NCBI GenBank assembly: GCA_946807835.1
Contig: OX327712.1
Location: 10,992,001-11,056,000, forward strand
DNA from: Ailanthus altissimus
Lineage: Eukaryota; Streptophyta; Magnoliopsida; Sapindales; Simaroubaceae
Direction: 5' to 3'
DNA: 64,000 bases
In this document: positions 1 through 10,134 of the stretch, one piece after another
Layout of the letters: each line of letters opens with the position of its first letter
Numbering within the stretch: the stretch's first letter is position 1
Notes under the pieces: generated by a model
The model's database searches: none
Told to the model about the DNA's origin: nothing
The model's input: only the letters and a program-made list of their open reading frames with translations
Translations under genes and position numbers: made by a program

Positions 1-800
1 AATTAATATTTGCAAACTATTTTGTAATATTATTTATACGACAAGAAATACTTCCCCGAGTTTAATGCTTATGGCCATAAGACTTCCTAGAATATAACCT
101 TAGAGCATTTAAATATTTGATTCACCCATATGAGCTGACAGATCCCATGTCTACACATAACAGACTCCATAAGTATCAGACTATTCTCACCCAGTGGTTA
201 GATCATGAAAAGTCTCTAATATGTGTAGAGCCTAAGTATAATGGATTACTCACAAGTCCACTGTGGTGCTCAGGTTAAAGGACCACGAATACTACTCAAC
301 TCAAGAAGACCCTCAATTGACGGTTTTATGGGATATCTATTAGAGGTTTTCATTAAGTCTTGTTCAATATCTATTCCTCACTGAATACCTGTATATTTAT
401 ATGAACTTCCACTAAGCTCATGGTCTACTAAGATTAGCCATCTGGACAATCTATATATATAAATAAGTTCAACTTGACAGACCCTACGTCGGTAAAAATA
501 GATCAAGAACATATAATTCGATAACATACTTGCACAACAACATTTTCTAGCAATGTTTGCAACTCTTTACAATTATATCATTGTTAATATATTCTCATAT
601 TTTTGTCTTATTTTAGACAAGATTCTAACTTTTTATACCTGATCTGAATTCTTTCAGATCAATATAATATCTGAAATGTTACAAACACCTTACCTTATAA
701 GAAATAATTAGCGATTTAATAAAATATTTATTTATTACATAAGTATGAAAATACAATATTTACACAAAATTAGGATAGCTCATGAGCATAAATCCCAACA
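1..800 (-). mobile_element. LTR-X copy 1 (partial long terminal repeat, cut by window edge)
   Basis: This stretch reads as the reverse complement of the first part of the long LTRs at 10135-12091 and 37109-39289. Shared blocks include the one around 230-330 about a contrasting pair of bases before 'actactcaact'. It ends at 800 in CCCAACA, the complement of the family's TGTTGG start. It lies inside Copia-1 (801-2276). The other end is outside the window, so I cannot tell a solo LTR from one end of a full element. Bases 801-805 (attat) would be the target duplication if the missing side matches. Confidence 0.75.
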
Positions 801-1780
801 ATTATTACTTATTAGTACTTTTCTTCTAATGAATTTGTAATTGGTGAACAAAAATGTATCAGGACATATATGAAAAGTATAACGAGAATATAGTATCCAT
901 TCTTTGGCATACTTCTTATTAAAGGCGATCAAGGATTCTATAATTTTATTGTCCTCCTTATAAACTATTGTAATATCTCATTCAATCTTTCTTTTTGGAC
1001 AATCCCTTATCAAGTGTCATTCTTTTTTTATAAAGATAGCACTTCTTGGATCTATCATTTGATTGATTATTATTTTTCTATCTCTTCCATTTGCAACCAA
1101 TTTTGTTGCATTATCGGGCTTAGATCTTTTTTCTAATTCTTTTGAGTTCAACGAGACTTTAACATCAGTCATCATTAAAGTCTCTCTGCTATATATGAGT
1201 GTCCCCATGAGTGTTTATAACTTAAAGGTAAAGAACACAACAAGCTAATTGTCTTATCTTTATCTTTAATCTTGAAGTCGAACGACTCAAGATTTATAAT
1301 TATTTTGTTAAATACATCAATGTAGTCTTTGATTAAAGATCCTTTAGCCATAGATAATTGATACAACTTTTTCTTTACATATAGATTATTTACTATGGAC
1401 TTCATCGTGTATATAACGTCAAGCTTCTTCAAAAAGCCAATTGTTATTTTCTCTCCAACCACCTCCATTAGAAGTTTATCACTTAATGAAAAAACCTATT
1501 ATACTATGAGTCTTCTTCTGAATAGTTCCTCTATTTTCATCGGATCCAAATGTCGCAGGTCTCTTCTTTTCTCTTCCTTGATTGTTACTTGAGTCTCTTC
1601 AAGGGCTGAATCTAACCTAGACTCACCAGTAGAGCCATAATATTTATTTTTTACAGATTGAAATTATTTTGCCTATTGAACTTCTTTACTTTGTACTTGT
1701 GAGTTGCTATAGATGAACAAATTATGTTATTGATATACCACAAAGGTAATATGCCTAACCTTCGCTCTAATACCACTTAT
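801..1780 (-). pseudogene. Copia-1 gag remnant (Ty1/Copia retrotransposon, antisense)
   Basis: Read on the minus strand, 1175-1468 encodes a stretch typical of plant Copia gag (UBN2-type). It has the order LKKLDVIYTMKS, then YVKKKLYQLSMAKGS, then DVFNKIIINLESFDFKIKD and LLCSLPLSYKH. The frame then shifts, and 1017-1208 continues with DVKVSLNSKELEKRS, which normally follows in the same domain. Stops and frameshifts show it is dead. No pol is visible because LTR-X copy 1 interrupts the element on its downstream side. Virus-like particle assembly is the family role; nothing suggests this copy works. Confidence 0.8.
1764..1776 (-). other. Primer-binding site of Copia-1 (tRNA-Met type)
   Basis: The minus strand reads GTGGTATTAGAGC, one change from the classical TGGTATCAGAGC complement of initiator tRNA-Met used by plant Copia elements. 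It lies between the LTR starting at 1781 and the gag remnant, the expected place, and fixes the element's orientation. Confidence 0.7.
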
Positions 1781-2276
1781 TGAGATTTTTAGCATGCACT
1801 CTAAAAACCTTCTAAGCACGTGCGGAATATTTTACCTACAAGTAAAGTAAATATAAGAAAAGATCACAATAAAAAAAAATAACCACACAATTATACAAAA
1901 AAAGTTATGAGGTTAAAAAAATGCCTACATTTACTGTGAGTCACAGGATCCTAAACTATTTTATTCAGTTTACAAAGAATAAAGGTTGCAAAGATCTCCC
2001 ACAAGAGATATTCAAGGAATATAATCAATAGACGAGCTCTCAAGGATCTATCAGTGCTTTCTTGATTATTCAGATCTCAAGTACTCCTATTGTACTCTCT
2101 TGCGCACTCAACGCTCAAGGCTCTGAAGCTATTTATTTTTCACCTCTTGGAGTTTTTCTAATATTTGAATAATTTAAATAGGTTATAAGAGTTTATACAG
2201 TGTTTAGAATATTCTTAAAAATTATATTTCTAATTTAAATAAGAGCCCATATATGTAGAAGTCTAAAGTTCACTCA
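1781..2276 (-). repeat. 5' LTR of Copia-1 (about 0.5 kb)
   Basis: Begins on the plus strand with TGAGATTTTT next to the primer-binding site. The far end is set only by a plausible CA near 2276. The partner LTR is not visible, being lost or beyond the window's left edge. The start is better supported than the end. Confidence 0.5.
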
Positions 2277-2289
2277 AAGAAGATAATAT

Positions 2290-3120
2290 GAGTTAAAATT
2301 GCCAAATTACTAAATAGGTGGCATCGTGGTGAGAAAAGCTTTTGCCCTTGCAAGAGAACCCACAGTTGCAGCGTTGGAACTACTGTTCTTGGCTCCAAAG
2401 TGCTGAGTTCCTAGTGTCGTAGTGAGCTTGCCTGGTGTCACGCTCCAAATATTCTCGAGCGCTCCAAATATTCTCAAACAATTACTCGAACATTTGGCGC
2501 GCGACAAGACCACCATGGGAGTACTTAGTCCATTTTGTGTTAAATGGGTTAAAGCTTCTAGAAGACCCAATGGAGTTGGGTTGAGGCCACATTATTGTGG
2601 TAGGTGGAGAATAATCTAGAAAAGGCATATTCCTTGGGATATATTTTTGGTAGTTGGCATCTTTGGAATATTCTCCTCTTTAGATGTGGACCATTAGATT
2701 AGAGTCAATCCTAGCCGTCAATTGTAAATAGCTTTAGCTATAAATAGGTGAAGTTCTCATTTAAAAAACCATCCTCCAAATACTTCAAATTGTATAGCTT
2801 TATAATTCTCTCTTTAGTAATAATATTCGAGAGCATTTTCTCAAACACTTGGTGTGTGCTTCTTCTTCATCTATTTCTTTAGTTAATTGGGGTCTTGTAG
2901 GCTGCTTAGCACTAGCAAGTGTCTAAGGCCGCGTAGGTTCGAGAAATCAGTCCGTGATACTGGGCAAGTCTCTTCTTGCCTTTTCTTGACTCACTTTGCT
3001 TCAGTTCTATTTATCTTTTTAGTACGTCCAATGCATACCTAATCTTGTGTTAATTCTTTATTGGTATTCAATTCAAAATCATACGCGTATATAATTTTAA
3101 ATCACCAAAATTTCAACATC
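2290..3120 (+). repeat. Probable LTR-like sequence, unclassified
   Basis: No coding potential. The stretch has a TATAAATAGG motif near 2740, followed by pyrimidine-rich leader-like sequence and a GC-richer block near 2920-2990. This is how U3-R-U5 of plant LTR elements looks. A partly duplicated 'gctccaaatattctc' unit sits at 2449-2477. I found no second copy in the window and no certain ends, so the assignment rests on composition. Confidence 0.3.
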
Positions 3121-4222
3121 ACTTAAAAAAAAAATGAAAATTAAAATTAAAAAATATAATATTACTTTTAAAAGATATATTCTGAGTTTATTCCATCACA
3201 GTAGTTCTCCATGATAAAATAGTGTAATAGAACAATGGATAAGTTGCAATATTTTTGTTTGCATATTATTTGACTCACGATAAAAAATTTCTAAGAATCA
3301 AATGCAAGAAAATATCTTAAAATCCCAAAATTTAATGTTAAAAATAAAAATCAAAAGTACATTTATTGTAGTATAATAATATTTAGTATATTATCTGGTG
3401 TAAAGATCTATTAACCATCAATATAATTGATAATTTTCAAACTATATATCTATTTACTTATCTATCTATTTATATATATATATAAGTTTCATGTTTACAT
3501 ACATTTTAAGTTTTATATTTATAATTTATAAATATTTATTTGGATTAAGTGGAATTAATTTTATTATAGTAGTATCTAAAAGTTTATCTTAAATTATTTG
3601 GAGATTTTCTACTCTTAATTTTAAGAGTTTTAATATAGTCATGAAGTTGGCATAAATTATATTTTGATAGCAATTTTAATTTTAATTATATTATTACCCT
3701 CTTTATTTAATCAAAAAAAAATGCTTTCAGTTTATCACATAAATAACTAGTTGAATTTAGAAAATGAGAATATTTTTATATTTTTAATTAAATAAAAAAA
3801 TAATAATATAATTAAAACCACCGATGTTAATATCCCGAAGAAAAACTCAAAATACCAACCACTTCCATCAAGAAAACTTTAGATTAGATAGATTATGAAG
3901 AAACATTAAGAAACAAGTACATATAAAACCTAATCAGTTTCCCTTGAACTTTGGAGACATTCATTACATTATAATTATGTACAAGATCAACCAATTTTTT
4001 TTTAAACATCATCTATTAAACAGGAAAAAGTGATGGGCAAAATGAGGCTAAAAGGAAAGCAAAGACCAAAACACATCAACTTTGCTCAGATGTTATGCAT
4101 ATCATGTTCATGCATGCATGCATGCATGCATTTTGTATCAATTCATTCACATTTTGGTACCATCACACAACCCTACCACTTAAGTTTTATAGAGCGTAGT
4201 ATTTTTATTCCTAAAAGTTAAA
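3121..4222. other. AT-rich intergenic region and 3' flank of AMT1
   Basis: No open frame or homology that I recognise. 3121-3900 is very AT-rich with A/T runs and a TATATA tract near 3470-3483. The last few hundred bases before 4223 are the transcript's 3' side of the minus-strand ammonium transporter gene. Confidence 0.6.
4111..4130. repeat. (TGCA)5 microsatellite
   Basis: Five perfect TGCA units, with a partial unit on each side, roughly 95 bp past the AMT1 stop codon. The palindromic unit also makes overlapping RY (CATGCA) elements, but its place in a 3' flank argues for a simple repeat rather than a control site. Confidence 0.9.
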
Positions 4223-5492
4223 TCAAACATTCTGATAATCAGGTGTGTTAGTTCCATTGTTAGGCTCAATTCTCCTCATCATGAAGGCAGCAGGTTTTTG
4301 TGATGGATCATCCTCATCATGGTACACATAAGCAAATCCCCCATGCCTGGTCAAATCCATGCCTGCCATCTCATCATCACTTGAGATCCTCAACAAATTA
4401 ATCTTCTTAAGCATATAAAATAATGGACCCATTGTAGCCGTGACCCACCCTAATATGACCAATATTTGTATGATCTGAGCGGCCAAAAGCCTCCCACCTC
4501 CCCCCATCAACAACCCGTAAGGCCGGCCCGGCCGCGCCGGGTACACCTCCTTCACATACCCTTCCCCCGCAAATAATCCCGTGAACAGAATCCCCCATGT
4601 GCCACAACCGCCGTGCAATTGGGCTGCCTCTAGGGGGTCGTCATACTCAAATTTCTCCGCCACTTTATTACACCCAATTAGAACCCATGCTGCTACAAAG
4701 CCGCATATGATTGCAGCCCATGGTTCGACCACTGAACACCCTGAGGTGATTGCAGCAAAGCCCCCCAACAATCCATTACAAACGTCAATTACATTCCAAT
4801 GACCCACTAATAATCTTTTACTAAACAAGGTTGTCAGAGCGGCTGTGCACCCAGCCAATGTAGTAGTAACAGCTGTCCTCCCTATAGCACTCCACTGACC
4901 ATAATACCCTCCATTCTCACCATAACCCTTCAATATGGTAAAAAACGAACCCGGGTTAAACCCGTACCATCCGAACCACAACAAGAACGACCCAAGAACC
5001 ACCAAAGACGCGCTATGTCCGCGTAACGCCACGGACCGACCCGACCGGTCGAACCGGCCAATTCTCGGGCCCTCAATAAGAGCACCCCACAAACCGGCTA
5101 TCCCGCCGACCATGTGAACAACACCCGAACCGGCGAAGTCAATCACACCCGACCCGAAAAGAAGGTTGTCGACCCGGCTTGGACTGGCCCACCCGTCACT
5201 TGACCAAAACCAATGAGAAACTACAGGGTAAACAAAGCCGGTCAAAAATGAAGAGTAAATTAAATAAGCAACGAACTGGGTTCGCTCAGCTATAGAGCCA
5301 CTAGTGATACCAGCAGCAGCTATGGCAAAAGCCCACTGATAAAGAAAGAAGCTGTAGTCGTTTTGAGGTGAAGGAACGTCTTTGAGGCCAAAGAAATGGC
5401 GGCCAATGAAGCCATTGGAGGGCGACCCGAAGGCGAAGGCGAAGCCGAAGAGGTAGTAAGAGAGGGCGCCAGCGGCAGCGTCAAGGACGTTA

Positions 5493-5554
<62 letters not shown>

Positions 5555-5743
5555 GAGCTGCATGGCGAAGACGAGGTAAGCGGAGAAGAGAAGGTAGGTG
5601 GTGTTGACGGCGAAGGAAGTGTCGGAGAGGGTGTTGGAGATGGTATGGAAGCGGGAGCAGAGGTAGGAAGCTGCGGCCGACGTGTCGTTTATGCTGTTCA
5701 GAAGAGGAGCGAGGTCAGAGACTGAGCATGTGATAGTTGCCAT
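4223..5743 (-). CDS. AMT1: AMT1-type high-affinity ammonium transporter
   Basis: An intronless 506-residue frame, the usual length and structure for plant AMT1 genes. AMT1 proteins are trimers with 11 membrane spans that import ammonium across the plasma membrane, mainly in roots. Hallmarks seen: the signature [16 protein letters not shown] at about 202-216 with D202 and pore His210; the second pore His377 in [12 protein letters not shown]; and [10 protein letters not shown] at about 72-81. In the cytoplasmic C-terminus, GMDLTRHGG contains Thr465, equivalent to the threonine whose phosphorylation closes the Arabidopsis trimer. ATG at 5741-5743 is the natural start, with a TATA box about 75 bp upstream. 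The gene is much richer in G+C than its surroundings. AMT2 and Rh proteins lack this C-terminal motif. The exact AMT1 subtype (1;1, 1;2, 1;3) cannot be decided from sequence alone. Confidence 0.97.
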
Positions 5744-5815
5744 GATGATGTAGCAAAGATAAAACAGCGAGAAGAAGTTATTGAAGCTAGTATTAGTGTT
5801 ATGTTTTGGTTTGGA

Positions 5816-5822
5816 TTTTATA
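5816..5822 (-). promoter_or_regulatory. TATA box of the AMT1 gene
   Basis: The minus strand reads TATAAAA within CTATAAAATCC, about 75 bp before the AMT1 start codon. This would give a short 5' leader of roughly 40-50 bases. The position and form are right for a plant core promoter; no transcript evidence is available. Confidence 0.6.
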
Positions 5823-6300
5823 GGGAGAAATGGGTGGTGAGTGCAAATTAGATTTAAAAAAATTGAGTAGACTATGTATGTATTTATAATTTATGTATGT
5901 ATGTATGCATATGAATGAGAGATTAAGATGAGAATCTAGTGGTCCAAAATTTGTACATTAATTGGAGTGTCATGCAAAAATCTTTGGTTTGGTGTGAAAG
6001 ATCGAAGTATATGCATGAGAATGGAAATAATTGGCCTTCTAGGGCAGGTAACTTGACTCCCCTTAATGTACATGATTGATGATACCGTTCATGTCTTGAG
6101 AATTATTATCTTTTATAGAGTACGACCCACTGTATCTTTTATGTCAAGTATCATGTTAAGGCTAACGTATATGACTATGATTATTTATTGAAACAGTAAT
6201 ATTTGTTTGATTTTGAGCTTCTATTATGATCGCATTTTTCATTTCTAATATTATATGAATGAAATCAAACCAATATAAATTAGAGAAATTTTCAATAAAT
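5823..6300 (-). promoter_or_regulatory. Upstream region of AMT1
   Basis: Gene-free. It contains a degenerate TATG/TGTA microsatellite at about 5868-5915 and AT-rich sequence. Nitrogen-responsive sites are plausible here, but I do not see a motif I could defend. A retrotransposon LTR begins at about 6300 and bounds the promoter. Confidence 0.4.
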
Positions 6301-6948
6301 AAGATCTCTTGTATCCTTATAAAAAAAATATAACTTTGGTTCCTTCTGAAATCAACCCAAATGCAGGGCCAAACCTCACCCTCTTGAAAATCGGCTTGAA
6401 TTGAGCCTAGGATAATCTAGAAGCAGGTTTAAGCCCTCTCTTAAATATCACCTTGTGATAGGTTTAAGCCAACTTTTTCTGAAAGTTGCTCGGGGTCGAG
6501 ACTCTTTAGTAAAATCCCATAATCAATTTTTCCTCAACAGGAAAGATTGAGATCACGAGTATCCATTATATCCATCACCCAATTCTCCCCATTTAATAAA
6601 ACCTTGAGAATTATTGGGTTAGGTCAAAGCTTCTCATTTATAAGATAAGTGGTTGGAATCTCGAGATTGACACTAATCTAATTACCTTGGATACGTGGTT
6701 AATTAAGGAGGAGACAGCCTGATATCCTGCACATTATCTTCGAATTTAAATAGTAAGGATTAGTTATAAAAGAGAAGGTTCGACAACTACCTAAGGTAAT
6801 GACAATTACTCTCAAAACAATACTCTCAAGTATCACTCTCTCTGCAGATTTACTGACTTAGGCATCAGAGGATCTTCGCCAAAATAACCACCAGTGGGAT
6901 CATAATGAGGTTGTCTTTTTTTTTGTCTCATGCTCAACCTAATGCACG
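6300..6948 (+). repeat. 5' LTR of Gypsy-1 (Tat-like Ty3/Gypsy)
   Basis: Contains a TATAAAAGAGAAG core near 6764 and then the phrase TTAGGCATCAGAGGATC near 6858. That phrase resembles the conserved R/U5 part of Tat-lineage LTRs in many plants. A primer-binding site follows directly. The left end is only approximate, and no 3' partner was found. Confidence 0.6.
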
Positions 6949-6949
6949 C

Positions 6950-6961
6950 TGGCGCCAAATA
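6950..6961 (+). other. Primer-binding site of Gypsy-1
   Basis: TGGCGCCAAATA begins like the TGGCGCC site used by Tat/Athila-type Ty3/Gypsy elements. It directly follows the LTR-like segment and lies on the same strand as the gag and integrase remnants downstream. Confidence 0.55.
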
Positions 6962-6965
6962 GCCT

Positions 6966-7255
6966 CAACACCCTAACGTTATATAGCTAAATGTCCCAAC
7001 GTTAAATTGCTTCAACACCTCAACGTTAAACACTTAAACGCTCTAGTGTTCTGTGTTGGATAACGCCTCTACATTCATATCTTCAACGCTCTAACATTTT
7101 ACATGCAACAAACTTGCTTCTACCTTACGAACACCTTATCATTATATTCATGAACGACCCAGCATTCTATCATGCGAATTCCCCTATGTTCAACACTTTA
7201 ACACCCATGCATTCAATATTTTAACGCCCCAGCATTCCAATCACAACGTCGCAAT
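6966..7255 (+). repeat. Degenerate ~24 bp minisatellite in Gypsy-1 leader
   Basis: Variants of a unit such as CAACACCCTAACGTTAAAT recur about every 23-25 bases, with the AACGTT/AACATT/AGCATT core at 6975, 6999, 7022, 7093 and beyond. Later copies are decayed. It sits in the untranslated leader between primer-binding site and gag. Confidence 0.6.
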
Positions 7256-8159
7256 GTTCTCTTGACATTAGGTCATTTTTTACACTTTAGAAACTTCAAA
7301 ATGCACTTCCTACTATTTGTGGGCATCCCCAACACTTCAAATAACACTCTAACAACCTTGAAATACATAAAACATGCTCTAATACCATCTGTTAATACAT
7401 TAAAGGGTACATGTATGCGATTGTCCATTAATGAGGTTGCTTTTTTGTAAAAAAAAAAGTAACAGCAACAAGGTTTGAAGCACTCATTCAGTGTTGCTTA
7501 ACTCCTTAGGTCCACAAAAAATAAATTCAAAACTCGTTGGTATAAGAAATTAGATTATTCTGTCAATAATTTTTAGCATTAATTTAGGTGTCGAAACACC
7601 CCTTGAACACCTACCAAATCTAAAATGGCGAACCACTTATGAAGCAACACTGAAAACCAGCTGAACGCATGGTTGACTAAACACTCAAATCAAAGCAAAC
7701 CCCTAAGAGAATGTAATGACGTAGGAAGGAACCGCAATGCAATGAGAGATTAAAGAGGAGCTGTGGATGATGGGAAAAGAAAGGTTAAAAAAATGAGGAA
7801 TTTATTGATTGAGATCTTAAAACAACACAGGGGGTTAGAAGAGGAAGGAAAGCATCAAAAAGTAGAACAATAAGAGTTCACTAACCTCAAAGACCCAAAC
7901 GCACAAAATACAAAAGGGAATATGGCCATTCTCAAGTTGGGGACTTGGGTCATATGGTGAGGCAATAGGAAAAAAGAACTAGGAGGCTACGAGAAATAGG
8001 AGAAAAATATAAAAAGAAGGTCTAGAAAAGATTTTGAGTAAAGTTACTCCTCAAAGAGAAGGTTTGAGGACTAATAGAGCAACTGCGTGATCTGCTTGAG
8101 GAAAAAGAGAAGAAAGACCAATCTCCACCAAAGAAAACTTAGAGAGAGATAAAATCTCT
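7256..8159 (+). mobile_element. Gypsy-1 leader / N-terminal gag region, decayed
   Basis: No intact frame. 7680-8130 is purine-rich (many aag/gag runs), as expected for a decayed charged N-terminal gag or leader. Assigned to Gypsy-1 only because it lies between its primer-binding site and recognisable gag. Confidence 0.4.
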
Positions 8160-9680
8160 TTAATCAATGAGCTGAGGGATATAGAGCTCCTGAGCAGGTT
8201 CAGGTTGCCTAGTCTTTACACGATCAGGGTGTGTCAATCCCAATCACTATGTAAACTAGATTATCAATTTGTTATCTATTGCGAGCTTAAGGCATGAACA
8301 GATGTGCCATTTATTTCATTTGAACCTTGAAGGATCCATCATTCTCTAGTCTCAAGGATTAGAATAAAGGAGCATCCCATACTACAATGAGCTTACGAAA
8401 ACATTTATGCAGCACTTTTACAGGTCTTATGAAGTAGCTAAAAATCCTCACAGCTAAATGAGATTAAGTATGGATGGATATAGAGCCTAAAAGAGTATTT
8501 GAAAAGGTTTCACAGAGAAGTAAGATAACTCGAGGCGTTCGATTAGCCTGTAGCCTTGGAATATCTAAATGCAGGATTGAGGTTGAACCAATTTTTGCTA
8601 CGACCTTTCAAAAAATCGTAGTTAGAGCTATGTCACTGCCTAAAATAAGGTATAGGTGACAATTCATGTAAACAGATCGTATTCGTGTCGTGTCAATGTC
8701 GGGTATTAACAAATTTTTATCTTATTCATTTATAATTTGTTTACTAAACGAATCAAACACTCAAATACATATTAGATTCATTTGATAAATGAATCATAAA
8801 TGAATTACACGATTAGACACGTTTAAATAAATGGATCAAATTCAATTTCTTTACACGGCTATACACGATTCGATTCGTTTATAATTATATTCGTTTAAAC
8901 GATTAATAACACCAAATTTGATTTATTTAATATGATTAAACACGTTTAAATAATGATAAATATTTGTTAAAACATAATTAAATTATGATTAAACACATTT
9001 AAGTAATAGTAGCACTATTGAATGTAAAAAATGTACGGTAAATAAAACAGTAATGTTTCTTAAATGAATTGGTAAATTGTAGAACTCAAACACATATTCT
9101 ACACGATTAATAAATGGGTAATACGAATTCGACCCATTTATTAATCGTGTCAATTTTTTTTACCCATATTCACTTAAAGCGTGTCGAATTCATGTTGAAT
9201 AATTGTGTTGTGACCCATTTTGCTACCTTTACAATAAGGCATCCAAATACATTACTATTGAGGTCTTTAGAGAAAGAGATTCACTAGGGAAGGAGAGAAC
9301 CTTACCATGACCTATTAAGTACCTGCGATTAGATTGATTTAGTTGATTTTATCCTTAGGTGCACTAGTTGGATCAACACTGGAAGACCAGAAGAATTAAT
9401 TTGGGAAATTCGACAATAGGGTGACAATCTTATGTGGCCCAACCAGATGGCCTCGTCCCTTTAACAGCTTTATTGGATGTCATTTTTAAGCCCATAAAAG
9501 ATAAATGCTTACTCACTAAACCACCTCTTATAAAAACAACCTTGGATTGACAGGACTTGGAGAAAAGATGTAATTTCTATCAAGATGTGGGCCGCCCTAC
9601 AAAAGGATGTTTTGCCCTAAGGAAATAAGTAGATTAGTTGATGAAAATTAGGTACCGAAATGAATTTTAGGTTGACCTCC
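8160..9680 (+). pseudogene. Gypsy-1 gag remnant, split by a MITE
   Basis: Broken plus-strand translations match Tat-lineage gag. Around 8190-8350 come a proline/arginine segment, YELKA and a leucine-rich segment. Around 9569-9650 there is a knuckle-like CNFYQDVGRPTKGCFALRK, which follows PLTKPPLI. Many stops and shifts interrupt it, and a 581 bp hAT MITE splits it at 8651-9231. It once encoded a capsid protein; it is now non-functional. Confidence 0.7.
8651..9231. mobile_element. hAT-type MITE A (581 bp)
   Basis: Imperfect terminal inverted repeats: TATAGGTGACAA at the left, and TAAAGGTAGCAA when the right end is read on the minus strand. They are flanked by 8 bp duplications, aaataagg (8643-8650) and caataagg (9232-9239), which match at 7 of 8 positions. 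The 8 bp duplication length and the GGTGACAA-like end are typical of hAT. The inside is non-coding and full of ACACGATT/AATGAATC motifs in both orientations. It lies within Gypsy-1 gag, so it is younger than that element. Confidence 0.85.
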
Positions 9681-9839
9681 CATGCAAAGAGAAACCGGCT
9701 AGTATTTCAAATAGAACCACCTCATTTGAGTCTACTATGATTATTTTGGGAGGACCGATATTGGCAAAGATTTTAATCGACAAAGAAAGAACTACTCAAG
9801 GTATTCAATAGTGGAACATCAAGTTCGAGAAAAGTGTGT

Positions 9840-10134
9840 AAGACTTTTTGTGGGGAAATATAGTCTGCCAATTCGAGTCGCCACATATGATGGTGACAGA
9901 CCATAGGAACCAATTCAATAGCAACAATTTAGGAGGTTTTGTGAACAACTAGGAATTCAGCTTTGATTTTCTTTCCCAACTCATCTTAAGATAAATGAGC
10001 AGATAGTGTTATTTAATAAAGTGATTAAGAAGCTGCTCAAGAAAAAGCTAATGGAGAGGAAATGAGGATGAGTGGAGGAACTACTTGAAGTGCTTTAGGC
10101 ACTTAGAACTAGTAGCAAGACTTTTACATAAAAG
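9840..10134 (+). pseudogene. Gypsy-1 integrase core remnant
   Basis: In broken frames it reads CQFESPHMMVTDHRNQFNSNN, then FVNN-EFSFDF, then LFNKVIKKLLKKKL and VEELLEVL. This is the order of the Ty3/Gypsy integrase catalytic core with its VTDxGxQF motif. Protease, reverse transcriptase and RNase H, which should lie between gag and here, are almost entirely deleted. The reading resumes at 12097 on the other side of a solo LTR-X. Confidence 0.75.

Noticed and set aside
5396..5725. 109-residue plus-strand frame rich in G, E and V
   Set aside because: It is exactly antisense to the AMT1 N-terminus; its composition simply mirrors the GC-rich coding strand.
7370..7402. Apparent minus-strand primer-binding site (GATGGTATTAGAGC) near 7390
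   Set aside because: The match is good, but no LTR ends or coding of an antisense element surround it. The gag and integrase around it read on the plus strand with a different primer-binding site, so I leave it as chance or unrelated debris.
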